From Antedon mediterranea (taxonomy: Eukaryota; Echinodermata; Crinoidea; Comatulida; Antedonidae): DNA of 64,000 nucleotides. The stretch lies in the NCBI RefSeq assembly GCF_964355755.1, contig NC_092670.1, positions 1,327,001 through 1,391,000 on the forward strand, read 5' to 3'. The translations under genes were made by a program, and so were the position numbers. Below are positions 23,901-37,300 of the stretch, piece by piece (positions within the stretch are counted from its first letter, which is position 1; every line of letters begins with the position of its first letter). A model generated the notes under the pieces. It made no database searches and had not been told where the DNA came from. It saw nothing but the letters and a program-made list of their open reading frames with translations.

Positions 23901-26900
23901 GTCAGTATATATTATATAATAATACTGTATATTATAACATAAGAACTTACAACTTAGAAACCATGAAAAGTACAGTATGTACAAAAAAAATACCTTGCAC
24001 ATACGACCATTCCTGCAATTCCTACCAACTGCAGATCGGCTCGCGTGATTGGACGCATCATGAGGTAGCGGTCAATGGAGCATATTGTAGTGTGTAAAGT
24101 TAACGATGAGTAGTCTTTCATTCCAGTCACTTCAATTAACCAATCCACAAGAATATGTCTGGAAAAAAGAAAGAATATATAGACTTAAGATAATGTATTT
24201 GGTTCAATGGTGGTTTGCTGGACAACACATTAGCCAAAGAAACTTATCTGAAAACCACAGGGCTGTTGAAATAGGTTGAAGAGAACAAATGACCATCAAC
24301 TTTTGTCATCAATTTCATGTATATGTTTTGAGTCTAAACTTTTGGAAAAATCGATCAATTTTTTTAACTGGTATTTTACCCAGAGGTACTTATCTCACTG
24401 TAAGACCCTTTATTTTGCATGTGACAACACCCAGGGCCTTACTTAACGAGCCACTAACCTCATCTCACTGTAAGACCCTTTATTTTTCATGTGACAACAC
24501 CCAGGGCCTTACTTAATGAGCCACTAACCTCATCTCACTGTTAAGACCTTTTTGTAGTTTGTAGATATTGTGATTGTTTGATGGGATGGACGATTGAAAG
24601 AATTGTCTTAAAGTTGAGGCTACTTGTTGAGATGGCAGTCCTCCGTAGAAACCTTTGCAATATGTGGAATATAATTCAAGCTGAAAAACACAGGTAAGCA
24701 AACAATTATCAGTGATGTACTGATATTAAGTATCAATATATTGTTTCTTTATGCTAGAGTGTCAGTATATATAGACAATCCATCATACTTTTTTTTATAT
24801 CATTCGAAATAAGAAAAACAACCCACACTGGTGCTCAAGAAAGTATATACTAATATTTAATAAATGAGTTGGTTTTAATATCTTACCTTTGCGTCAATAC
24901 TTCTGCCAGATGCTATTTCACGTAGGCTTCTAATTGACTGTAAACTAACAGATTCTAGGGAATCCTGTAAAAATAAGTAATTTAAGAGTTTATCTACATA
25001 CAGACTCAGATATAAATTAGTTTTTATTTATTTAACTTTATTTTACCAGGGTAGCTCTAACTGATTTACTACAGCAGTACAGCTGACTTGAAGAGGCTCC
25101 TTTAATTTAGCTATTAAAAGAAACATTTTTTTCTATCAAGTTTTTAAAAGCCTTGCATCCAACCTTATCTCAAGCCACCACTAACTCCCATTATGTAACC
25201 ACCATAAATTTGAAAACCGTTTGTTTTTGCAATTACTAAAGGACTTGATTATGTTTGAGTACAGTATAGCTGTTCATACCAAACTAGATTGAGATGTCTT
25301 CCAGAGAGCATAGGCAGCATCACTAGAACCAGCATGGCATGCCTTCTCAAGCCAGGGCCTTGTAATTGTCTCTACCTCGTCCTCCTCTGATAAGCTATGT
25401 GTCTTGGCAATACACATTAGTACTGATGGATGGTTATTATTCTATAAATAAGTATATTACATAATAAGTGTGTGTGTGTGGGGGATACCTCTAATACCAG
25501 TGGTGTGTTACAAAGAACATGATACACAAACTGGTAATATTGCAGTTATTAATTTCATATAAAAAATTAATTATGTCATCATCTACAAAGTATAGTCATG
25601 TCTCGGGTCCATTGTATAGTCACCACTAGATATACTTCTATGAATGAATGATTAGTAGTTGGAAACATGAACGCTAGTTGATCAAATCCAATACAGCTTT
25701 GATTTTATGATCATTTTGGTAATTATCCGCTGTACACTTGTAAACATACAAACTCATTGATTAGAGTATATTTGAGCCTTGGTAATGTCTTCATTCAGGA
25801 ATTGTTGTATTACCTTGTTGTCGTCACACAAGTCTTGCATACTAGTAAGTACGCAGGCCTTGCAACAAGCACCATTTGTATTCCACGGCGGACGAATAAA
25901 CAGCCACATGAACGTTGAAGCTAACTTTGAATACTGCTCAGCTTTACAAAAGTACTTAGCTGCCACTCGGCCGTTATATTCAGTATCCTTCCTCCCACTG
26001 TCTGTTACTGCTGTAGTGAACAATGACAAAAACCAGAAAAAATGTTTTGAATGAACTGATTGTTGCATGCATAAGGTTCTACACAATACCCATTTCAAAC
26101 ATGCAAGAGTGAATGAAAATTTCAAGAGTGAATGAGAATTTCAAGAGTGAATGGGAATTTCAAGAGTGAATGGGAATTGCAAGAGTGAATGAGAATTGCA
26201 AGAGTGAATGAGAATTGCAAGAGTGAATGAGAATTGCAAGAGTGAATGAGAATTGCAAGAGTGAATGGGAATTTCAAGAGTGAATGGGAATTTCAAGAGT
26301 GAATGGGAATTTCAAGAGTGAATGAAAATTGCAAGAGTGAATGAAAATTGCAAGAGTGAATGAAAATTTCAAGAGTGAATGGGAATTGCAAGAGTGAATG
26401 GGAATTGCAAGAGTGAATGGGAATTGCAAGAGTGAATGGGAATTGCAAGAGTGAATGAGAATTGCAAGAGTGAATGAGAATTGCAAGAGTGAATGGGAAT
26501 TGCAAGAGTGAATGGGAATTGCAAGAGTGAATGGGAATTGCAAGAGTGAATGAGAATTGCAAGAGTGAATGAGAATTGCAAGAGTGAATGAGAATTGCAA
26601 GAGTGAATGAGAATTTCAAGAGTGAATGAGAATTGCAAGAGTGAATGGGAATTGCAAGAGTGAATGGGAATTGCAAGAGTGAATGGGAATTGCAAGAGTG
26701 AATGAGAATTGCAAGAGTGAATGGGAATTGCAAGAGTGAATGGGAATTGCAAGAGTGAATGGGAATTGCAAGAGTGAATGGGAATTGCAAGAGTGAATGA
26801 GAATTGCAAGAGTGAATGAGAATTGCAAGAGTGAATGGGAATTGCAAGAGTGAATGGGAATTGCAAGAGTTAATGAGAATTGCAAGAGTGAATGGGAATT

Positions 26901-28025
26901 GCAAGAGTGAATGAGAACTTCAAGAGTGAATGGGAATTGCAAGAGTGAATGAGAATTTTAAGAGTGAATGGGAATTTCAATCTAAATTGTTTAGTTATTA
27001 TTATTTAACTTACGTCCTTCATAGTATAAATAAGCAACACCCAACTTGATCAATGCTTCAATATTGCCTTCATCGGCAGCCCTACAAAAATCAAGCAATT
27101 TAGCATTAAAATTTAGAATAATTTACAATAGCTAAGGAGTGGGTGAAATAGGAAAGTGTGGGAAGCCCACGGCATGTAGCTTAGTATATGCCTATGATTT
27201 AATATTAGTAGCCTACCATCACATATTGTACAAAGGAAGCCAAAACGTTTTAAAATTGTTATATACACTGGTAATAGATTTCATGTTTTGTATTTGAATA
27301 TTAATTATTATATTATTAGTACAGTAATATACAGTACCTTTCAAAAAGCTTGAAGTTATTGCCAGATGGCCATTCACCAATAAAAGTTGCCATTTTCCAT
27401 AAAGTAGAACTCGTGTCTACAAGCTCTTTGAAGCGTGGATGCACCTACAAAATAAAACAACATAAGAATTATATTGTTAAAACCTAAAAAAATAAATGCC
27501 ACACTAAAAGAGGGAAAAGGCAACAATACATTTCTTTTTAAATAGTTTATTTATTAAATAGTATTCTACCTGTCTCATTTTAATTAAATCCTTGCATGGT
27601 AACCCTTTCAAAATAAGTAACAGTAACTCATCAGGTAATGAGAGAAATCCTTCTTGACGACGACACAAACGAAGCTGACGTAACGGTACTCTGTTTGAAA
27701 TCAAATCTGGAAATACATAAAATAAACGTAGGCTATACTATATAATTTATAAAGCAATTAAAATTGTATTTAACCTAGGCCTAGACCAATTTGAGCCTAG
27801 CTAGAGGCTTGTTCTGAAAACGGTTGACTCAACCGTCATTGCACCCACCACTCTCGCTTGTCTCGACTGCCTAGCCTAACTAAATAGGCCTACCAACCTA
27901 CCAGCAGTACCACAGGTACCACCTAGAGCGCTCGAGGCTAGCTTTTTGAATACATTATTATTAGACCTAGGCATGTTCATGACTTTCTTACCAAACTATA
28001 TCGACCTGAGAATCATACCTTTCAT
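20925..28025 (-). CDS. CCNF: Cyclin F (F-box cyclin, SCF substrate receptor)
   Basis: Substrate-recognition subunit of an SCF ubiquitin ligase controlling cell-cycle proteins. Exons: 28019-28025, 27570-27706, 27338-27444, 27014-27081, 25814-26010, 25280-25441, 24887-24964, 24529-24680, 23994-24158, 23592-23715, 23027-23207, 22833-22920, 22557-22656, 21896-22193 and 20925-21343. Total 2,283 nt, 760 aa (human about 786). F-box at residues about 22-55 (FLSLPDELLLLILKGLP). Sel1-like stretch with LASTFMWLFIRPPW. Cyclin box from about residue 300 (MRHILVDWLIEVTGMKDY, then LVGIAGMVVCAR), with a second fold containing CAIYLTRLLF and the LHRNCFSG segment. PEST-like acidic tail with SGYEGDEESDGE. The N-terminus before the F-box is shorter than in human. 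Exon 1 carries only seven coding bases. The gene is head-to-head with HID1. Confidence 0.96.
21575..21835 (-). mobile_element. tRNA-derived SINE (family 2), interrupted
   Basis: Reading the minus strand, the head has GAGTGGTCGAGCGGTTAAGA, like a Ser/Leu tRNA 5' half with an A box. The B-box side has GGGTTCGAGGCTCAC and continues into GTGGTTCTGGTGGTAGAACG. About 110 bp of AT-rich sequence (21670-21780) separates the two halves, suggesting an insertion. It lies in a CCNF intron. Confidence 0.6.
24392..24540. repeat. 70-bp tandem duplication spanning a CCNF splice donor
   Basis: Units start at 24392 and 24462, and the next unit start at 24532 lies within exon 24529-24680. Each unit carries the coding-strand end AGTGAGAT(G/A)AG plus the donor GTTAGTGGCTC. 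The intron therefore holds one near-perfect decoy copy of the exon end and donor 70 nt downstream. Using it would shift the frame. Confidence 0.9.
26101..26985. repeat. 19-bp minisatellite, about 46 copies, in CCNF intron
   Basis: Units of CAAGAGTGAATGRGAATTK with variation mainly at two sites (GAGAA/GGGAA and TTGC/TTTC). It lies between exons 25814-26010 and 27014-27081. On the CCNF coding strand it reads open in all three frames because 19 nt rotates the frame and no unit contains a stop, giving apparent peptides of up to about 200 residues. These are by-products of the repeat and not genes. Confidence 0.97.
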
Positions 28026-28338
28026 ATCGCTCCTTTTTTCTGCTTGATGAGAATAATATACCTAGTTATTCAGGCCCTAAAATATAAACTACGAGTCTTT
28101 TGAATTTGTCTAAACCGAAACCCCGGTTAAATCCAATCGGCCGTTGTAATTTATGCACATGTGTTTTTACATCCGCTAAGACATCTGATTGGTCTATTCA
28201 AGTTAAGTACCGCCTCTTTTTGCCTAATTTAGTGAATGAGTTCAAAGGTTATTTTTAATACGACACGATAGAGCCCTCTATCGTTAACCTTTAATATTTT
28301 CACAACATCGCAAAAATCATCATCTGTTTGCATTGAAA
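28026..28338. promoter_or_regulatory. Probable bidirectional promoter, CCNF / HID1
   Basis: 313 bp separate the CCNF ATG (28025, minus) from the HID1 ATG (28339, plus). It contains GGTTAAATCCAATCGG and GATTGGTCTATTC, inverted-CCAAT-type motifs near 28130 and 28188. No TATA box is clear. Paired CCAAT motifs are common in cell-cycle promoters such as cyclins. The function is inferred. Confidence 0.55.
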
Positions 28339-31300
28339 ATGGGAGGTACAGATTCAAAGCTAAATTTCCGAAAAGCTGTTGTTCAACTTACAACAAAGAC
28401 TCAAGTAAGTATTATATCTATCTTTTCTGTCATTTAAGCCGAAAATAGTAACAAATTATTTGATAAATTGACTGTAATAAAATGTGGTTGATTAAACATT
28501 ACCTTTCTAGTAGGCTATACGACGTGGGTTGATGATGTGACGTGTCTGTACTGTCCAGTGGAGTGGTGGTAGAGTAGTAGTAGGCTTGAGTAGTTTAGGA
28601 GTAGTAGGCTAGAGTAGTTAGGAGTAGGCTAGCACAGGCGTAGAGAGACTTCTGACTAGGCCTGCATCCCGAGAAGGCCTTTGTATGTATGTAAATTCCA
28701 GGACCAGTGTTGTAGAGTTTTATTTATCGTGTCTATTTTATTTGTAGGCAAACTTGTATGTAAACAAATTGATCGGATCGATCCAATTGGAGCCATCCAA
28801 TTGATCTGCCTAGACTAGAAACCTAATTCTATAAAAGTCTATTTTAAAATAGTAGTTACGTTTAAAACTTATACAGGCCTAGGGAGTAGGCCTATTTCTA
28901 TACTATAATATTTATTATTTAACATTTTCAGGATTAAAATATTAACAAGCCAAGTACAATTACAATACAGCTTTTACTTAAATTTAAAAAAACAAGAAAT
29001 TCCTTTAAAAACATTAACATTTTGTTAATGTTCATCTGATCTCTAGCCTGTTGAAGCCGGCGATGATGCATTTTGGGATCAGTTTTGGGTAGATTCCGTA
29101 GCAAGTGTAAGTGACGTGTTTGCCTTGATACCAGCTGCCGAGATCAGAGCTCTAAGAGAAGAATCACCTACAAACTTGGCAACTTTATGCTATAAAGTAA
29201 GCATTCAAGGAATGAAATAAACCTTGTGTTTAGAATAAGATAAGATTCTTTATCTCACTTGGAGAAAATATATGAAACATGACTTTACTACCCTTTTCCC
29301 TATGCAAGATACAGTATATTGTCCGCTTAAAAATAAATCTTAAAACAATTTTTGTTGAAATATGTCATTTTATTTTCACATAATGATTATCCACATTGAC
29401 CAAAATTTGGATCTAAACTATTTATTTAACTGAAAAATTATTATTTTTTTTTTTTTTTATGTAAGTAATTAACTTTATTAAAACTATAAAATAAACTATT
29501 CAAAGTCTGATTTAGTTAATCTTCATTTTTCATGTTTTTGGGGACAATACATCTTTGTGGTTTTTATTTTAATTGTTGTTATTGTGATCTTTTTTACAGG
29601 CTGTGGAGAAGCTTGTAACAGCAGCTGAGTCTGGCTGTTCGTCTCCCAATGATCAACACATTGTCCTCAACTGTGTCAGACTGCTCACAAGAATTCTGCC
29701 ATACATCTTTGAAGATCCAGACTGGAGAGGTTTTTTTTGGTCTACTCTGCCTGGACAATCAGTTAGTATCAGTAAAATTACTGCTGTAATTATAATAAAA
29801 TTACTCTGTAAAAAAATGGTTCCATTACTGAATTCTGAATGCAAGACAATTCAAACCATAGAATAATAATTATTTTTATGATTTATTTTTTTGTTTTCAA
29901 TTATAGAGTGATGAAGAAACGCAGCCTCTAGCCCAGTCTTTACTCAACTCTGTGTCAGATCTTCTCTTTTGTCCAGATTTCACCGTCTCTTCTCATAAAA
30001 AACCTGGACCAGTAAGTAACTATACTTCATAATCATCTTTATTGCAATCAATATATAAAAAAATATAGGATTGGATATTAATACAATTTACTACATAAAA
30101 TAATAAATAAAAACAAAAACGATGAAATAAAAATAGATACTTTCATTGTCACAAACAACCAAAAACAAAGCCGGGTATAGTCAAGGAAAAGGCAATTGGA
30201 CATGAATTGCATAATTTAAATAAAAAATGTTACTTCAGAATACTGCAGTAATTGTTTATATGTCTTCTATTTGCAGGATAATCATGAAGATCTTCAGTCT
30301 ATTGATAGCTGTGAGTATATTTGGGAAGCTGGTGTCGGATTTGCCAACACGCCCCCTCGTTATGCCCAGTACGACTTAATTCGATGTGAACTTCTTAAAC
30401 TGCTTCTTACGTGCTTTTCAGAAACTATGTATCTACCACCAATCAGTAAGTATATTCTAAATATAAAGTACTTTATATAAATCCTTTGCCGTTATTAAAT
30501 AGACATCGTACTGTGAAGATATCTGAACTGCCGCAAATATAGGTTAACATGAACAAGACGTTGAATAGGTCATTTTGCAGGTTTAATCAAGTTATTGACT
30601 TTCATAAAAAAAAACCATAACAAAATTTGTCACTTATAAAAAGACAAAATAAACAGTTAAATTCAACCAAAAACCTATTCTAGTCAATTTGACTATTTTA
30701 AAATTACAGTTTACCAATTTTTGGTCAAAGTGAATATTATGGTATAGAAACTATTATGCGACATTAAACTGGCATATCCAACAAAATAAATGCAAAACAA
30801 AGTTTTCAGGGGGAAAATATATCTTTTAAAAGCATACTTTTATAATACAATTTGTCATTAATATTCTTTTTTGCAGGTGATGCACACAATCAGCCAAATC
30901 TATGGATATCCTATTTCTGCTCAGCTGAAAACAGACATGCTCTACCACTCTTTACATCCCTACTTAATGTTGTGTGTGCTTATGATCCAATTGGTTATGG
31001 GGTGCCTTACAACCATCTCATGTTTGCAGATTATCGAGAACCGCTGGTAGAGGTGGCATCGCAGGTTTTGTGTGTTACATTGGACCATGAAGGCCCACCA
31101 GCATCACCGGTATCAGTTGATGGTACGGGTACTGGTGCTACGTTAGAGGGATCTCATGAGGTGAGTATAGTGTTTAGTGGCAAAAATGTAAAGATACTAT
31201 GAACTACAGCACCATTTAATGATGTGCTTTTTTAGTGTCTCCTCACTCAAGTATAACAACTGTATTTATCAAAATCCTGAATTAGATATCTTTTATTGTA

Positions 31301-34300
31301 CCTAGTTAACACTGCTGCCAATCTATAGATTTTTATAGATTAGATCAACTTTTAGGCTTTTCTTGTTCTTGTTGTTGTATGTGTTTTATATTTATATCTA
31401 TATTTTCATCCTGTAATTGGTGTATACACTGTTGGCTACCATAAACCTCTTGGTTTATGTTTTTATTACAGAGTGGTCCAGACAACTTGTTTGTGAATTA
31501 TTTATCCAGAATCCACAGAGAAGAGGACTTCTATTTTATTTTACATGGTTTAACAAGACTTTTGAACAATCCCTTAATACAGGTATTTATTTCATTATTG
31601 TATCTATAGAACCCTATTGGTTAGTCACCCCAGCTGTCTTGGATGATTAACAATTTGTAGATTTGATACAATTTTATTAGAGATATAAGATTTTACTAAA
31701 TATAATATTAGTAGGACTACTTGAAAGATTTTTAATTGAGATTTTCAATTTCTCTCATGGGTTAACTTTGTTTACTGATTTGATGATTGTATTTACCAAC
31801 TGTTTTTCTTTTAGACATATTTGCCAGGCTCCACAAAGAAGGTTGCCTTCCACCAAGAGCTACTGGTTCTTTTCTGGAAGATGTGTGACCACAACAAAAA
31901 GTTTCTCTTTTATGTGCTCAAAAGCAGTGATGTACTGGATGTTCTGGTGCCAATCCTGTATCATTTGAATGATGCCAGAGCTGATCAATGTAAGCGGTTA
32001 AATCTCCACATATAATTTGTAAAATTCAAATGCTACAGTACTGCTCCCAACCAGTCATCCATTCAGTATATTAGTAGTGATGTATAAAGTCTCTAGTCTA
32101 TCTGGTGAGGACTACATAACCTCAACTTGTTATAAAATTTAAATGTTCAATTTAAAATAGCGTGAATGCATGGCGTCTCTCAGCGCTATACAATCAACAG
32201 AAAGAAAAAAAAAGAAAAAAATTAATGTCAAGTATATGATGTTGACATAAACATTACAATTGATGATGTGGCAGAAAACATAAGCATGTAATTGTCTAAT
32301 CATTTTCTTCCTTTTTTTACAGCAAGAGTTGGTCTGATGCACATAGGTGTTTTTATACTACTCTTACTGAGTGGTGAGCGTAATTTTGGTGTCCGTCTCA
32401 ACAAACCCTACAGTGTACGGGTTCCGATGGACATCCCTGTATTCACTGGCACGCATGCTGATTTTCTCATTATTGTAAGTAAGGAATGTTATAATAATTT
32501 GTAATACGTCGTGAGGTGTTTTCCTGATTAATCGTACGATCAAAACGGTACTGGGTATGATCAACTAGCGTTCATGTTCCCACCTAATTATCCATTCATA
32601 GAAGTACTGATGAAGATATCAATCTGTGGTGACAATAGAATGGACACGAGACCTGATTATCTTTAACTTTTAAATAATAGAAAAGTTTTGACAAATTTGT
32701 TAGATTAGAAATGTAAGTTGTATGATAAACAGTACTGGGTATGATCAACTAGTGTTCATGTTCCCACCTATTAGTGCTGGCCCAAAATATCTGACTTATA
32801 TGTAGGAAAGTCTGGAAATTAGGTCTGGGAGAGTTACTAGTGTGTTCTTGGTGTCCAAGTCTGTTTTCATCATTTGTTTGTCATTGTTTCTAGGTATTCC
32901 ATAAGATCATTACGTCTGGTCATCCAAGACTGCAGCCATTGTTTGACTGCCTCCTTACAATTATTGTCAATGGTAAGTATGAATAGTTAGTTAGTTAATC
33001 CTCTGTTATCCCAATTGGGACCACAAATCTTGTTGTTTCAGTAACAAAGAGATTTTACTAGTTAGCCGGGTGCTCTATGAATGACAAGGGCCAAAATGAA
33101 CCAGAGTGCCTGGGTAACCCCTTACTCCTATTTTAAAAGAAAATAAAAGATTTTCTTCCTTTTTTTGGTTATCTTAGCATATTTTATGGATAATTTTTTT
33201 GTGTAAAGAGCTTAGAAACATTGTATTAGGCACTACCATTATTATTATTATTAAATATTTACACTGGCCCCCAGATTAAGTCTTTATCTATGAAGACATA
33301 TTCTACCACCAGAACTATAATGTGTAAGGAGTGCATTGACCTTTGCTTATTTAATGGCTATGGTTTGTGGTGCCCATGCCCTTTAAACCTCTTGACATAA
33401 TACGAAGTATGAATATTACTATACTATAACAGTTGTAATCCCAGGTTTGGACACTTTTAGAGTGCACTATCAAACATGTTGTGACAAAAAAAAAAGTGAT
33501 ATGCCCATATATGGACATAATTATGTCATATCACTACCATATTTAAGTATACCATAAATCATTTAACTAACATTAAGTTGTTTGTGTTCCAGTTTCACCG
33601 TATCTAAAAAGTCTGTCAATGGTATCAGCCAATAAGCTGCTTCATCTGCTGGAAGCCTTCTCAACCCCCTGGTTTCTCTTCTCCAACCCAGCAAACCACC
33701 ATCTTGTTTTCTTTCTCTTGGAGGTATTCAACAACATTATTCAATACCAGTTTGATGGTAAGTATATTTTTTCTTCATTTTTGTTTTCCTAATAAATTGT
33801 TGTGATATCCTTTTTACTTATTCAGATGTTACTAGCCTTTACTGGATAAGTTTCTTTATATTGATGTTTTCAGTTTTCTTATGCTTTTCTTTTTATCCAC
33901 AGGAAACTCAAATTTAGTGTACACAATCATTAGAAAGAGAAATGTATTTCACCAATTAGCTAACTTGCCTACTGACCAATCATCAATCAATAAAGCACTC
34001 GCTAAACGAGGACGTAAAATGACGCATACACCCTCAACGGAGCAGGAACCACAGACAATGGAGGGCGCTATACCTCCTATTGATGCAGAACCAGGGACGT
34101 TAAAGGCGTCATTGGCTGCTACTCCAGGTATGCTATATAGGTGTTATTACTAATGAAAATTTCAAAATATTAAATCTATAAATTTGAAATAAATAGTTAC
34201 TGTTGTTGTGGTAACTGGTTTTGCTTTCTCAATGATATGGTATGCAAATAACATCAGCACCACCACCTGATTTCAGAGGCAACATATCTTGACAAATCTC

Positions 34301-37300
34301 TATTAATAGTTTTAGGTCAAGTGGAAGCCATTGTAAGTATGTAAATAGACCATTTTAGCTTGCCGTTTCCTCAGTAGCAGTACAGAAAATGATTTTATTA
34401 TATTATTTAATGACAGGTGTTGAGTCAATGACTGAGAAATCCAAGCTAGCAGGCCCAGGGCAAGCCATGGTGGCTGCAGGCAATGCTCAAGGCATCCAGC
34501 CTACAACATCACAGCAAGCATCTTTACCATCTCAGGTAGTATACTATTGTATTTTCTTTTTATTCATATAATTTATTTGTATAAATATTAATAGCTTTGT
34601 TACATTTTTCGTATTGACACCAAATGCCATAGAATGTGACTAGATTTTTATAAAAAATAATATAACTGCAATCCCTTTCCATTATTTGTTTATTTATTTT
34701 AATATAATTATATACTCTTTTTTCAGACTGCCCCTGTTAGTGACACTGAGAGTTCAGTAGCTGACGATAGCAAGGCCTCGCCCACTAAACCAGGCTCGAC
34801 TCTAGCAGGAAACGTGGCGTCTATGACGCTTGACGATGGGCAGTCAAGTCATGTGAGAAGGGCGCCCTCTGTAACAAGTACAACCAGTGGTACTACGATG
34901 GGCGACTGGAAACCTACGACTGAATGGGTAAGTTTTTAATGTACTTACTAATGATGAAATTAATTATAAAAAAGAAGTTGCTTTAGAATAGTAACTTCCT
35001 TTTTTAATTATAGTCTTGTCCAACTGATACACAAAGCAAAATAGACACTTCTTCGCATTGTTTTGAACATTAAACATAATCATATTTCCCACCATTTCTA
35101 TTATAAAAATCCGCTATAAATTGTTCAATTCAATCAGTAATATGTAACAAACATCAGTGATATGATAATCTAAAATATTTTGTTCTTAGGTGCAAACATG
35201 GAAACAGAAGCTGCCTCTTCAGACCATCATGAGACTGTTACAAGTGCTTGTACCACAAGTTGAGAAAATCTGCATTGATAAGTAAGTTACTAAATATACT
35301 ATATACATTGAACTATGTCCTTAAGCTCAATCCTGGCCTAGGTTCAGAAATTTTAAATTAATAAGCCAAATTCAGTCATTTAAGAACAGATAGATTTAAA
35401 CGGTGGCTGTCAATACGGAAACTGTGTAGCAAGATTGTCAAACTGTATAAGAAACTATACAGATTTGTTTTAGGTAGGCTGGTGGGGTGTGGCAGTTTCT
35501 AACTAGCGGAGAGTCATTGGAAAACTTTAATAACATTTCAAAGAAACCTAATAGTATTATAGTCATTTTCTCTTCTTTTTTTAACAGAGGGTTAACAGAT
35601 GAAAGTGAAATTTTGAAATTTCTTCAGCATGGTACACTTGTCGGTCTTCTACCGGTTCCTCATCCAATATTGATTCGGAAATATCAAGCGAACAGCGGCA
35701 CACAGATGTGGTTTAGGACCTACATGTGGGGGATCATTTATCTCAGGTTAGTAATGTATAACATTATTTGTTTTGTTTTGTACCAAGTTTGCCAATGATG
35801 ATGACATTATCTTGTTTTCAATAAGTTTTGAATCTGTGGCCGTATTCATCAATCACACTTAGGCTAAGTTAAAGGCACATTCCCTAAGTTTTTGATCTAA
35901 TTTAAGTTCACAAACTGCATTTTATGTAAATTTAAATAATTTATTGACCTATTGCGATAATTTTTTTGTCTTTCAATGCTAAAAATGGGAAATATTACTA
36001 TTAGTTGATTCTAATAATGTAATATATTATTTCATTTTTCTTCTGGGATGCACCCACTTTCGATCAATCGCAAAAGCAAAACAAATGGAAGAACCGATAC
36101 TTTTCAACAGAAATTCCGGGTCTTCCCCAATTTGTATTATTAACATATTCTGCTAAAAAAGAAAGACAATTAATACAGCAACTAGACAACGCCAGACAAG
36201 GCCTATAGCTAGCGTATGATGTACAGCAACTAGACAACGCCAGACAAGGCCTATAGCTAGCGTATGATGTTTGTACATGTCATTGTTTACCAGCTAGGTC
36301 TACAAAACTAAGCCTAGCTAGGCTTGATCTAAAGACTCCATGAGAAGTAATTTGACACGAGCTACTTGCATTGTTTTTCTCTTTTTATCGTAATTAACCA
36401 TAAAACAGAAGTTTAATTCTGAGACCTGTAATTTTAAATTGTTCAATTTTTGAGTGTGTAATGTACTTCTTTTTAGGAACGTGGATCCCCCTATTTGGTA
36501 TGACACAGGCGTCAAGCTGTTTGAAGTACAAAGGGTTAAAGATATTAGTTGAATATAGTTTTTAACAATTCTATTAATATTATACAGATGAATGAATTGA
36601 TTTTATGTCTATAGTCATACTATGCCTATATATAGGCATAGTATGACTATATATAGTCATACTCTGCCTATATATAGGCATAGCCTTGACTATATATAGG
36701 CATAGTATGACTATATATAGGCATAGTATGACTATATATAGTCATACTCTGCCTATATGCCTATATATAGGCAGAGTATGACTATATATAGTCATACTAT
36801 GCCTATATATAGTCATACTATGCCTATATATAGTCATATAGGCATAGTCTTGACTATATATAGTCATACTCTGCCTATATATAGGCATAGTATGACTATA
36901 TATAGTCATACTATGCCTATATATAGGCATAGTCTTGACTATATACAGTATAGTCATACTATGCCTTGTCTTGACTATTGAATCCAATTGTATTCATATA
37001 GAATATTAATATACAAATAATGAATGTTTATGAGTGTAATGGTACAAATAATGGCACGAGGTGAATGATGAAAGGTTATATTTCAACGAGGCGATGAGCC
37101 GAGTTGAAATATCCTTTCATCATTCACCAAGTGCCATTATTTGTACCATTACACGAATACAAAACATTCATTATTTGTTTTATATAACATCTAAATAAAT
37201 TCTAGTTATTTGAATCAAATAAAAGGTAGCCCTAGCCAAAGTTTACTACATTTCATTCACACACATTTGATTAAAAACATTAACATTTCGTTTTAAATAA

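Noticed and set aside
26274-26942. Long overlapping minus-strand open frames with repeated HSCNSHSLLQF peptides
   Set aside because: They are the three frames of the 19-bp minisatellite inside a CCNF intron, with no independent evidence of coding.
36742-36987. Open frames with YRHSMTIYSHTMPIY repeats
   Set aside because: Translations of the palindromic AT satellite; they occur on both strands.
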